Source: LMUY01 sp965199165
GTDB taxonomy: Bacteria; Pseudomonadota; Alphaproteobacteria; Acetobacterales; Acetobacteraceae
Assembly: GCA_965199165.1 (NCBI GenBank)
Contig: OZ240681.1
Coordinates: 5,084,001 to 5,148,000, forward strand
Direction of reading: 5' to 3'
DNA length: 64,000 nt
Numbering within the stretch: position 1 is the stretch's first letter; the number at the start of each line of letters is the position of its first letter. The notes beneath the pieces were generated by a model, which was given only the letters and a program-made list of their open reading frames with translations, was not told the origin of the DNA and made no database searches. Shown in pieces: positions 35,138-43,488 of the stretch. Position numbers and translations under genes: made by a program.

Positions 35138-35614
35138 TTAGGAGAGGTAGGCCGGGCGCTGCTGCGGCGAGACCTGCTCGTTGCGGGCCAGATAGGCGGG
35201 GCGCTGCTGCGGCGAGACCTGCTCGTTGCGGGCCAGATAGGCCGGGCGCTGCTCGGGCGTGGACTGGCTGTCGCTACGGGCGAGGTAGGCCGGGCGCTGC
35301 TGCGGCGACACGCTCTCGCTGCGGGCCAGATAAGCGGGCCGCTGCTCGGGCGTGGACTGGCTGTCGCTACGAGCGAGGTAGGCCGGACGGTGCTGCGGCG
35401 AAACGCTCTCGCTACGGGCGAGGTAGGCCGGGCGCTGCTGGGGCGACACGCTCTCGCTGCGGGCGAGGTAAGCCGGGCGCTGCTGCGGGGACACCTGCTC
35501 GTTGCGAGCCATCTGGCCCTGAACGGCATGATGCACGATGGGCTCGGCCGCAACCGCTGCGCCCGTCAGGCCCAAAGAAACCGCTGCAACCGCCGCCATC
35601 AAAATATTCTTCAT
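35138..35614 (-). CDS. Secreted tandem-repeat protein (eight 15-16-residue repeats)
   Basis: A 158-residue protein. The signal peptide MKNILMAAVAAVSLGLTGAAVAA is cut near residue 23. After a short EPIVHHAVQGQM linker, residues 36-157 consist of eight back-to-back units of the form ARxExVSPQQRPAYL. Six units have 15 residues and two have 16 (ARSDSQSTPEQRPAYL), and a final Ser ends the protein. The start ATG has GGAG 6 nt upstream. It is monocistronic, with its own strong terminator and an inverted repeat in front. Cationic Arg and aromatic Tyr recur every 15 residues, suggesting a periplasmic or extracellular binding or structural role. I do not recognise the family. Confidence 0.8.
   Translation of the reverse strand: MKNILMAAVAAVSLGLTGAAVAAEPIVHHAVQGQMARNEQVSPQQRPAYLARSESVSPQQRPAYLARSESVSPQHRPAYLARSDSQSTPEQRPAYLARSESVSPQQRPAYLARSDSQSTPEQRPAYLARNEQVSPQQRPAYLARNEQVSPQQRPAYLS
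35144..35509 (-). repeat. Eight tandem 45-48-bp coding repeats
   Basis: DNA repeats encode the eight ARxExVSPQQRPAYL units. Two sub-types are interleaved: NEQ or SES units of 45 bp, and SDSQSTPEQ units of 48 bp (units 4 and 6). Near-identity at the DNA level between units suggests recent duplication or gene conversion, and copy number is likely to vary between strains. Confidence 0.85.
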
Positions 35615-35684
35615 GACACTCTCCACACTGGTGGCTGGTCGCCCTCTGGCGGTCAGCGCGGAAGCGAGGGTCGTTTAACCGTCG

Positions 35685-35730
35685 CGTTCTGTTGGCATTC
35701 TGATACGACCTCTCGCACTGCAACAGAACG
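35685..35730. promoter_or_regulatory. 10-bp inverted repeat upstream of the repeat-protein gene
   Basis: CGTTCTGTTG (35685-35694) and CAACAGAACG (35721-35730) are exact inverse complements 26 nt apart, 71-116 bp upstream of the repeat-protein start and close to the convergent-side end of anmK. It is a candidate operator or looping site. No known regulator motif is assigned. Confidence 0.45.
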
Positions 35731-35789
35731 TTGCCCCACGTCATTTGATCCATACGGAAATCGTTGTAATCCGATTGGAAGAAGCTCAC

Positions 35790-36872
35790 TTATGCGTGAG
35801 CGAGATGAACCCTTGGCCTGATGACGGCTCCGCCAAGCATCGGTCGCGATACTCCGGTCGTCATCGGCAGGCTGAGTGGCAGCCCGCGCTGCACCCGCGC
35901 CGCCAGAAAGCCGAAGCACTGCGCCTCCAGCGCGTCGCCGTCCCAGCCGACGGCCCCGACCGGATGTACCGGCCCACCGAGCCCCGCGGCGAGCGCTGCC
36001 ATGATGACCTTGTTGTGCCGCCCGCCCCCGGTGACCAGCCAGCGCAGCGGCCGCTCGGGCAGAGGACAGGACGCGACGGCCCGCGCGGTGAAAGCCGCGA
36101 GCGTCGCTGCGCCGTCCGCGGCCGAGACGCCGGCCAGATCGGCCATGACGCCATGGAAGGCCTGCCGGTCGAGCGACTTCGGCAAAGGCCGGGCGAAATA
36201 GGGCTGCATGAGCCAGCGCGCGATCAGAGCCTCCTGGATCTGGCCGGAACCTGCGAGCGCGCCATCGACATCGAAGGCCTGACCCGTGTGCCGCGCCACC
36301 CAGTCGTCGAGCAGCGCGTTCCCCGGGCCAGTGTCACAGGCGGCGATGGTGCCGTCGCTCCCCAGGAACGTCACGTTGGCGACGCCGCCTATGTTCAGCA
36401 CCGCCAGAGGCTTCGGCAGCGCGCGGGCCAGCGCGGCATGGAACAGCGGCACCAGCGGCGCGCCCTCGCCGCCGGCAGCGACATCGGCCTCGCGGAAAGC
36501 GTAGGCGACAGGCGTCAGTGTCGCTTCGGCCAGAGCTTGCGCATCGCCGATCTGCCAGGTCCGACGGCGCGCAGGGTCGTGCAGGATCGTCTGGCCGTGA
36601 AAGCCGATGAGGTCGGCAGGCCGCCCGATGCGGCGGACAGCCTCGATATGGACCTCCGTCAGCCGCCGCGTGGCGTCCAGCAGATCCGGGTCATCGGCGC
36701 GAAGCCCCGACGCCCGGTCCAGGATGCGGCGCAGATCGGCCCGCAGGCCTGTGTCATAGGGCAGCGTCAGGCTGGGGCCGAAGGCGCCGATCGCCTCGCC
36801 ATCCGTCTCCAGCCAGGCGGCGTCCACCCCATCCAGCGAGGTGCCACTCATCAGCCCAATCACACGCAGCAT
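35790..36872 (-). CDS. anmK: Anhydro-N-acetylmuramic acid kinase
   Basis: A 360-residue kinase of the AnmK family, which phosphorylates and opens 1,6-anhydro-MurNAc during peptidoglycan recycling. Hallmarks are MLRVIGLMSGTSLDGVDAAW at the start, LIGFHGQTILHDP, LNIGGVANVTFLG, CDTGPGNALLDDWV and TGGGRHNKVIM. It diverges from tyrS across 60 bp, an arrangement conserved in many alphaproteobacteria. The substrate comes from lytic transglycosylases such as the MltA homologue encoded at 51079-52299. Confidence 0.95.
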   Translation of the reverse strand: MLRVIGLMSGTSLDGVDAAWLETDGEAIGAFGPSLTLPYDTGLRADLRRILDRASGLRADDPDLLDATRRLTEVHIEAVRRIGRPADLIGFHGQTILHDPARRRTWQIGDAQALAEATLTPVAYAFREADVAAGGEGAPLVPLFHAALARALPKPLAVLNIGGVANVTFLGSDGTIAACDTGPGNALLDDWVARHTGQAFDVDGALAGSGQIQEALIARWLMQPYFARPLPKSLDRQAFHGVMADLAGVSAADGAATLAAFTARAVASCPLPERPLRWLVTGGGRHNKVIMAALAAGLGGPVHPVGAVGWDGDALEAQCFGFLAARVQRGLPLSLPMTTGVSRPMLGGAVIRPRVHLAHA

Positions 36873-36932
36873 TCCGCCATCCCCCCACCCGTGCTAGCCC
36901 AGCGCAGCGAACGATACTTACGGACAGGCTCG

Positions 36933-38180
36933 ATGACGAAAAGCGGTTTCCTGACGGAGGCGAAGGCACGCGGCTTCGTGTTCCAATGCACGGACGAGAC
37001 GGCGCTGGACGAGGCGCTGCTGGCCGGCACCGTCAGCGGCTATATCGGCTTCGACCCGACCGCCGCCAGCCTGCATGTCGGCAGCATGGTGCAGATCATG
37101 ATGCTGCGGCTGCTGCAGAAGCACGGCCACAAGCCGGTGGCGCTCCTCGGCGGCGGCACCTCCAAGATCGGCGACCCGTCCTTCCGCGAGGAAGCCCGCC
37201 AGCTGCTGACGGACGCCCAAATTGCCGAGAACATCGCCGGCATCCGCCGCAATATCGAGCCGTTCCTGCGTTTCGGGGATGGCCCCTCGGACGCCATCAT
37301 GGCCAACAACGCCGACTGGCTCGACCGCCTCGGCTATATCGAGCTGCTGCGCGAGATCGGGCCACATTTCAGCATCAACCGCATGCTCAGCTTCGACAGC
37401 GTGAAGTCCCGGCTGGACCGCGAGCAGGGGCTGACCTTTCTCGAGTTCAACTACTCCATTCTGCAGAGCTACGACTTCCGCGAGTTGAACCGCCGCTATG
37501 GCGTCAACCTGCAGATGGGCGGGTCCGACCAGTGGGGCAACATCGTCTCGGGCGTCGATCTCGTCCGCCGCACCGACGCGAAGACCGTCTTCGGGCTGAC
37601 GACACCGCTGCTGACCACGGCCTCGGGCGCCAAGATGGGCAAGACCGCGCGCGGCGCCGTCTGGCTGTCGGCCGAGCGCCTGTCGCCCTTCGACTACTGG
37701 CAGTTCTGGCGGAATACGGAGGACGCCGATGTCGGGCGCTTCCTGCGGCTGTTTACCGACCTGCCGCTGGAAGAGACTGCCCGGCTGGAAGCGCTCGGTG
37801 GCGCCGAGATCAACGAGGCCAAGAAGATCCTGGCGACCGAGGCGACGACGCTCAACCATGGCGCCGAGGCCGCACGCGCCGCTGCCGAAACGGCGCGGCT
37901 CGCCTTCGAGGAGGGCGCCGCCGCCGACAGCCTGCCGAGCGTGACGCTGCCGGTGGAGGATTTGCAGGCCGGTATTCCGGCTTTCGCAATCCTCGTAGCG
38001 GCGGGTTTGGCGGCGACCAACGGCGAGGCGCGGCGGCTGATCCGGGGTGGCGGCGCGCGCCTCAACGACGTGCCCTTCACCGAGGAGGCGCAGATCGTGT
38101 CGCTCTCGGATCTTCATGACGGGGCGCTGAAATTGTCCGCCGGGCGTAAGCAGCACCGGCTGGTGCGGGCAGGAAACTGA
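36933..38180 (+). CDS. tyrS: Tyrosine--tRNA ligase
   Basis: A 415-residue class I aminoacyl-tRNA synthetase. The HIGH-type motif reads LHVGS (about 47-51) and the KMSKS-type loop KMGKT (about 234-238). The tyrosine-binding part includes NYSILQSYDF and MGGSDQWGNIVSG. An S4 RNA-binding domain ends the protein (RRLIRGGGARLNDVPF). The open frame extends upstream through anmK antisense; the start MTKSGFLTEAKARGF at 36933 is where TyrS homology begins. The stop overlaps the next gene. Confidence 0.96.
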   Translation: MTKSGFLTEAKARGFVFQCTDETALDEALLAGTVSGYIGFDPTAASLHVGSMVQIMMLRLLQKHGHKPVALLGGGTSKIGDPSFREEARQLLTDAQIAENIAGIRRNIEPFLRFGDGPSDAIMANNADWLDRLGYIELLREIGPHFSINRMLSFDSVKSRLDREQGLTFLEFNYSILQSYDFRELNRRYGVNLQMGGSDQWGNIVSGVDLVRRTDAKTVFGLTTPLLTTASGAKMGKTARGAVWLSAERLSPFDYWQFWRNTEDADVGRFLRLFTDLPLEETARLEALGGAEINEAKKILATEATTLNHGAEAARAAAETARLAFEEGAAADSLPSVTLPVEDLQAGIPAFAILVAAGLAATNGEARRLIRGGGARLNDVPFTEEAQIVSLSDLHDGALKLSAGRKQHRLVRAGN

Positions 38181-38497
38181 TGATGACGCAAGAAGAAATT
38201 ACAGCTTGGGCACTGCAGAACGGATGGCAGATGATCGGCGGCCATCTCAGCCTGACGAAGCCGCGCGCGCATAAGGAGGTGATCGTGCGCCTCGTATTGA
38301 AGGCGACGGTCGCCAACCTGGAGGTCAAGAAGCTGGCGGGCAACAAGTGGGAGAAGATGTCGGGCGCGCCCTATTCCGCCATTGAGCCCGACAGCGAGGA
38401 CGGTCCGCCGCGCGGCCTGGGGTTCGAGAGCATTCCGAGCTTCACGATGCTCATGCAATCGAACAAGGATGCGCAGATGTTCTCGAAGCTGAAGTGA
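38180..38497 (+). CDS. Conserved hypothetical protein
   Basis: A 105-residue soluble protein starting within the tyrS stop codon (TGATGATG), so translation is coupled. It reads MTQEEITAWALQNGWQMIGGHLSLTKPRAHKEVIVRLVLKATVANLEVKK... and ends FTMLMQSNKDAQMFSKLK. It has no membrane segment or signal peptide. The N-terminal half looks like a small helix followed by strands. I do not recognise a named family. Its tight link to tyrS suggests it is a real gene. Confidence 0.7.
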   Translation: MMTQEEITAWALQNGWQMIGGHLSLTKPRAHKEVIVRLVLKATVANLEVKKLAGNKWEKMSGAPYSAIEPDSEDGPPRGLGFESIPSFTMLMQSNKDAQMFSKLK

Positions 38498-38519
38498 GGC
38501 GGCGACCGCGCGCGTCGTC

Positions 38520-38579
38520 GCCCGCGGACTTGTTCCGCGGGCCTACCAGCGGCGGCGCCCGGACGGGAGCCGGGCGCCG
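38520..38579. repeat. Two adjacent GC-rich stem-loops
   Basis: The first has a 9-bp stem GCCCGCGGA/TCCGCGGGC around CTTGT (38520-38542). The second has a 10-bp stem CGGCGCCCGG/CCGGGCGCCG around 7 nt (38553-38579). Together they fill most of the gap between the tyrS-linked gene and dnaE2. No T-run follows. Possible transcription end or REP-like element. Confidence 0.5.
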
Positions 38580-38610
38580 GAACGGCTAGATGCGCGTGTC
38601 GGGGACGCGC

Positions 38611-41600
38611 ATGACGAGTTCTTCCTACGTCGAGCTTCAGCTCACCACCAACTACTCCTTCCTCCGTGGTGCGAGCCATGTCGAGGAACTGGTCGAGACC
38701 GCGGCGAACCTCGGCTACACCGCCATCGGCGTCACCGACCGCAACTCCGTCGCCGGCATGGTGCGCGCCTTCCAGCGCTGCCGCGAAGCCGGGCTTCGCC
38801 TCGTCCCCGGCTGCAGGCTCGACCTGACCGATGCGCCGTCACTCCTCGTCTACCCGACCGACCGCGCCGCATGGTCCCGCCTCTGCCGCCTGCTGACCGT
38901 CGGCAAGCGCCGCGGCCACGAGCAGGGACTGCGCGCGGGTTCCTGCATCCTCCAGTGGGCCGATGTCGCCGGTCATGCCGAGGGACTCGTCGGCGTGCTG
39001 CTCGCGGAAACCGTGGAGGGCGCGCATCTCCAGGCGCACGCGCAACTCTTTGGCCGACGCGCCTATCTTGCGCTGTCACCGCGGCGGCTACCGGGCGACG
39101 CTCTCCGCCTGCATCGCCTCGCCGAGGCTGCCCGCGCCGCCGGTGTCGCGCTGCTGGCGACCGGCGACGTGCTCTATCATGCAGCCGAACGCCGCATCAT
39201 GCAGGATGTCGTCACCTGCATTCGCGAACACACCACCATCGACGCCGCCGGTTTCCACCGCGAACGCTTTGCCGACCGGCACCTGCGCAGCCCCGCCGAG
39301 ATGGCGCGCCTCCTCGCAGACTATCCGGAGGCGCTGGCCAATACCAAGGCCATCCTGGCCGCCTGCCGCTTCGACCTCGGCGCCATCCAGTACCAATACC
39401 CGAACGAGACCGACCGACCGGGAGAGACGGCGCAACAGACGCTGGAACGGCTGGTCTGGGAGGAGGGCGTGCCCTTCCGCTATGCCGGTGGTCTCACAAG
39501 CGAGATCGAGACCCAGCTCCGCCACGAACTGACCCTGATCGGCAACCTCGGCTACGCGCCTTACTTCCTCACCGTCCATTCCATCGTCCGCTTCGCCCGC
39601 TCCCGCGACATCCTCTGCCAGGGACGCGGTTCCGCCGCCAACTCCGCCGTCTGCTACGTGCTCGGCATCACCGAGGTCGATCCTGTCCAGTCGGGCCTGC
39701 TCTTCGAGCGGTTCGTCTCCGCCGAGCGCCATGAACCGCCCGACATCGATGTCGACTTCGAACACGAGCAGCGCGAGATCGTCATCCAATGGGTCTATGA
39801 CCATTACGGCCGCGACCGCGCCGCCCTCTGCGCCACCGTCATGCGCTACCGCAGCCGGGGCGCGGTGCGCGATGTCGGTAAGGTGCTCGGCCTCACCGAA
39901 GACGTGACCAGTGCGCTTGCGGGCCAAGTCTGGGGCTGGTCGAGCGAGGGCGTCGAGGAGCAGCACGCGCGTGCTCTCAACCTCAATCTCGAAGACCGGC
40001 GCTTGCGGATGACGCTGGAACTCGCCCGCGACCTGATCGGCTTTCCGCGCCAGATGGGCACGCATCCCGGCGGTTTCGTCCTCACCCAGGACCGGCTCGA
40101 CGATCTCGTGCCGATCGCGCCCGCGGCCATGCAGGATCGCCAGGTCATCGAATGGGACAAGGACGACATCGACGTTCTGCGCTTCATGAAGGTGGATGTG
40201 CTGGGGCTCGGCATGCTCGGCTGCATGCGCCGCGCCTTCGACCTCATCGAGGAGCATGACGGCGAGACGCTCACCCTGTCGACAATCCCGAAGGAGGACC
40301 CTGAGACCTTCGCGATGATCTCGAAAGCCGACACGCTCGGGACCTTCCAGATCGAGAGCCGCGCGCAGATGGCGATGCTGCCGCGCCTCAAGCCGCGCGA
40401 ATTCTACGACCTCGTCGTGCAGGTTGCGATCGTGCGGCCGGGGCCGATCCAGGGCGACATGGTCCACCCCTATCTCCGCCGCCGCGAAGGGCGCGAGCCG
40501 GTCACCTACCCGACGCCGGCGCTGAAGAAAGTGCTGGGCAAAACGCTCGGCGTGCCGCTGTTCCAGGAACAGGCGATGCAGGTCGCCATCCAGTGCGCGG
40601 GCTTTACGCCGGGCGAGGCCGACCAGCTCCGACGGTCCATGGCGACGTTCAAACTCACTGGCGGCGTCAGCAAGTTCCGCGACAAGCTCATCGCCGGCAT
40701 GGTCGCGCGCAACTACCCGCAGGAGTTCGCGGAAAACACCTTCCGCCAGATCGAGGGCTTCGGCTCCTACGGTTTTCCCGAAAGCCATGCGGCGAGCTTC
40801 GCGCTGATCGCCTATGCGAGCGCCTGGATGAAGCGTCACCATGCCGATGTGTTCTGCTGCGCACTGCTCAACAGCCAGCCGATGGGCTTCTACGCTCCCG
40901 CCCAGGTGGTGTCCGATGCGCGCGCGCATGGCGTGCCAATCCACCCCGTCTCGGTCAACCACTCCCGCTGGGACTGCACGCTTGAGGAGACCACTGGCCC
41001 CTACCGCGCCGTCCGGCTGGGGCTGCGCATGGCGAAGGGGCTCGCCAACGCCGATGGCGCCGCCATCGTGCTGGCTCGCGGGGCGGAGCCCTTCACCTCG
41101 GTGGAGGAGTTGGCGCGCCGCGCCGGCGTGGCCGCGGCACCCCTGGAACGGCTCGCCGAAGCCGACGCCTTCGCGAGTATGGGGCTGGACCGGCGGGCGG
41201 CACTCTGGGCCATCCGGGGCCTTGCCGACACGGCCCTGCCGCTCTGGGCGGCGGCGGATGCCGGCCTCATGCCGCGCGCTCGAAACCCGCGAACCCACAG
41301 TCGCCCTGACACCGATGACGGCCGGGCGCGCGGTGGTGGAGGATTACCGCAGCTTCGGCCTGTCGTTGCGCGCCCATCCGGTCTCGTTCCTGCGGGACAC
41401 GCTCGCGGCGCGGGGCATGATCGCCTGCGGCGATCTGGCGACCATGCGGGACGGTCGGCGGGCGACGGTGCCCGGCCTGGTTCTGGTTCGGCAGAAGCCG
41501 GGATCGGCCAAGGGCATCATGTTCATCACCCTCGAGGACGAAACCGGCATCGCGAACATCGTTGTCTGGCCCTCGATCTTCGAGACGCATCGCGCCCTCA

Positions 41601-41836
41601 TCCTGTCCGCACGCATGATCGCGGTGCGTGGGCGCGTGCAGCGGGAGGGCGAGGTCATCCACGTCGTGTCCGACAGGCTGGAAGACCTGTCACCGCTTCT
41701 GGCAGGCCTCGGCCGGGCGGAGGAAGACTTCCCGCTCCGCACCGGCCGAGGCGACGAGGCAAAGCACGGAGGCGCCCCCGATCCGCGCGAGCATGGCGGC
41801 GGCAGCATCCGCGTGCCGACGCGGGACTTTCGCTGA
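38611..41836 (+). pseudogene. dnaE2: Error-prone DNA polymerase DnaE2 with one apparent frameshift
   Basis: The gene encodes about 1,075 residues of a C-family polymerase: PHP domain (VELQLTTNYSFLRGASHVEELV), polymerase core with PPDIDVDFEHEQREIVIQWVYDHYG and MKVDVLGLGMLGCMRR, and an OB-fold (IMFITLEDETGIANIVVWP). It acts in SOS translesion synthesis with ImuA/ImuB, which are not nearby. The first frame holds through LPLWAAADAGLMPRA near 41275; the C-terminal 185 residues (EPTVALTPMTAGRAVVEDYRSFGLSLRAHPVSFLR onward) are in the next frame, ending at TGA 41834-41836. One extra base near 41265-41285 explains it. The start at 38611 (MTSSSYVELQ) fits the family. The break may be a sequence error. 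Confidence 0.85.
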
Positions 41837-41860
41837 CCGCGCCGGCACCACTCAGGGCAG

Positions 41861-42511
41861 TCAGTCAGCTGTCTTGAAGGAGCCGGAGGCGAGCCAGCCC
41901 CAACGGCCCAGCAGCGGGGTCAGGCGACGATCGAGCCCGAACTGCAGGCCCGACTGCGCCAGGAACAGCGAGACGAAGACGAAGGCATAGATGATGGCGG
42001 TTCCGATATCGGTAGAGCCCGCCTTGTAGGGTCCACCGAACCCTTCAGCGGTGGACCAGATGACGAGCGTCAGCAGCACGCCGCCGAGGGCCGCCAGGTT
42101 GCTGAAGACGCCGAAGATCAGCGCGACGGCAAGGGCGGTTTCGCTGAGTGCGACGATGATGCCGAAGACATGCGGATTGACGTTGATGATGTTGATCCAG
42201 AACCCGATCCATGCCTTCACGAGGGACGGTTGTCCATCAAGCGCGCCGGTCAGATAGCTCGCGAAGCCGGACTGGAAGGCGGGCTGCCACTTGAACTGGG
42301 CGTCGATTGCCCACGCAATCCCGAACAGAATGCGCAGCACGCCGAAGGCTTGGTCGCGCCACGGTTCCACGAGGTGCTCCCCTGGCGAAAACACAGCGAA
42401 GGGTAGTCGTGCAGACGGCGATGCAATCCCATCTGCCGTGACTTTTGGAGAGATTTGCATGTGGTTCTTCTCGTGGATCGGTGTGAAGCGAAATGCGTGC
42501 GTCAGTCCCAT
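41861..42511 (-). CDS. DoxX/TQO-small-subunit-like membrane protein
   Basis: A 216-residue integral membrane protein with about four hydrophobic segments (AFGVLRILFGIAWAIDAQFKW; VFGIIVALSETALAVALIFGVF; LAALGGVLLTLVIWSTAEGFGGPY; IGTAIIYAFVFVSLFLAQSG). The family includes DoxX and the DoxD subunit of thiosulfate:quinone oxidoreductase. The GFGGPY motif points to the DoxD-like branch. Function is unproven. ATG 42511 is used; ATG 42460 (MQISPKVTADG), with AGAAG 6 nt before it, is equally plausible. It is convergent with dnaE2. Confidence 0.75.
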   Translation of the reverse strand: MGLTHAFRFTPIHEKNHMQISPKVTADGIASPSARLPFAVFSPGEHLVEPWRDQAFGVLRILFGIAWAIDAQFKWQPAFQSGFASYLTGALDGQPSLVKAWIGFWINIINVNPHVFGIIVALSETALAVALIFGVFSNLAALGGVLLTLVIWSTAEGFGGPYKAGSTDIGTAIIYAFVFVSLFLAQSGLQFGLDRRLTPLLGRWGWLASGSFKTAD

Positions 42512-42753
42512 GATCTCCCGTGAGGAGAAGGAATGGCGGCCGGACGGGAGCAGACGGCCTCAGCTGTCTCTGCAATAGGAGCCTGGTGCTCGGCTCGACA
42601 TGATCTGGATCAAGGCCGGTGCGGATTTTCCTGATGAGACGGACGGAGCCCCTGCCTTTGCGGCTGCCGGTTGCCGCGCCTTGCCCTATGTTGCATCGAC
42701 CGGCATGACCGGAGCGGACCGCAGGACCATCAAGACCAGAACGGAGCCCGACG

Positions 42754-43488
42754 ATGTACGATCTGCATTACTGGCCGACGCCGAACGGCAAGAAGGTGAC
42801 CATCCTGCTGGAGGAACTCGGTGCCGCGTATCGGGTGGTTCCCGTCAACATCGGCCGGGGGGATCAGTTCACGCCGGAGTTTCTCGCCCTCAACCCGAAC
42901 CACCGCATGCCGGTGCTGGTCGATCACGCACCCCGCGACGGCGGCGCGCCTCTGACCGTCTTCGAGTCCGGCGCCATCATGCTGTATCTGGCCGAGAAGG
43001 AGAGCGCGTTCCTGCCCCAGGATGTTCGTGGAAAGGCCGAAGTCACCGAATGGGTGATCTGGCAGATGGCGAACCAAGGCCCGAAGTCCGGCGAATGCGG
43101 ACATTTTCGCCGCCTCGGCGACACGAAGGGCGACCAGTCCTATGCCGTGCGGCGCTTTACGGACGAGGCGAACCGGCTCTACGGCGTGCTCAACAACCGC
43201 CTGTTCGATCGCCGCTACATCGCCGGTGAGAGCTACACGATCGCCGACATGATCTGCTACCCCTGGACGGTGAACTGGCAAGGCCAGGGCCAGGACATCG
43301 AGGACTTCCCCTATTTCAAGCGCTGGTTCACCGAAATGGGCGCGCGCCCTGCCGTGCAGCGCGGCATGGCCGTCGGCGCAGAGCTGTCCGAGGACCCATC
43401 GACGCTGCCGGAAGAGGAGCGCGAGCGCCGGGCGAAAATCCTCTACAATCAGCGTGCCCGCCCGGCCCCTGCGGGCGGGCTGCTCTAG
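42754..43488 (+). CDS. Glutathione S-transferase family protein (YghU/Ure2p-like)
   Basis: A 244-residue GST with the thioredoxin-fold N-terminal domain (MYDLHYWPTPNGKKVTILLEELGAAYRVVPVNIGRGDQFTPEFLALNPNHRMPVLVD) and the glutathione-binding FESGAIMLYLAEK. A helical C-terminal domain follows (YIAGESYTIADMICYPWT). The N-terminal TPNGKKV is typical of the nu-class/YghU group, which act as disulfide-bond reductases on glutathione conjugates or organic peroxides. The stop overlaps the convergent ligase gene by 4 bp. Confidence 0.9.
   Translation: MYDLHYWPTPNGKKVTILLEELGAAYRVVPVNIGRGDQFTPEFLALNPNHRMPVLVDHAPRDGGAPLTVFESGAIMLYLAEKESAFLPQDVRGKAEVTEWVIWQMANQGPKSGECGHFRRLGDTKGDQSYAVRRFTDEANRLYGVLNNRLFDRRYIAGESYTIADMICYPWTVNWQGQGQDIEDFPYFKRWFTEMGARPAVQRGMAVGAELSEDPSTLPEEERERRAKILYNQRARPAPAGGLL

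Noticed and set aside
35138..35509. Tandem repeats considered as a CRISPR array
   Set aside because: Repeats are 45-48 bp, directly adjacent without unique spacers, and stay in one reading frame encoding protein repeats.
35745..36932. Very long upstream extension of tyrS
   Set aside because: It is antisense to anmK, which has full family motifs, and TyrS homology starts at 36933.
39088..41298. 736-codon minus-strand open frame opposite dnaE2
   Set aside because: His/Arg/Glu-rich shadow; the plus strand encodes the polymerase.
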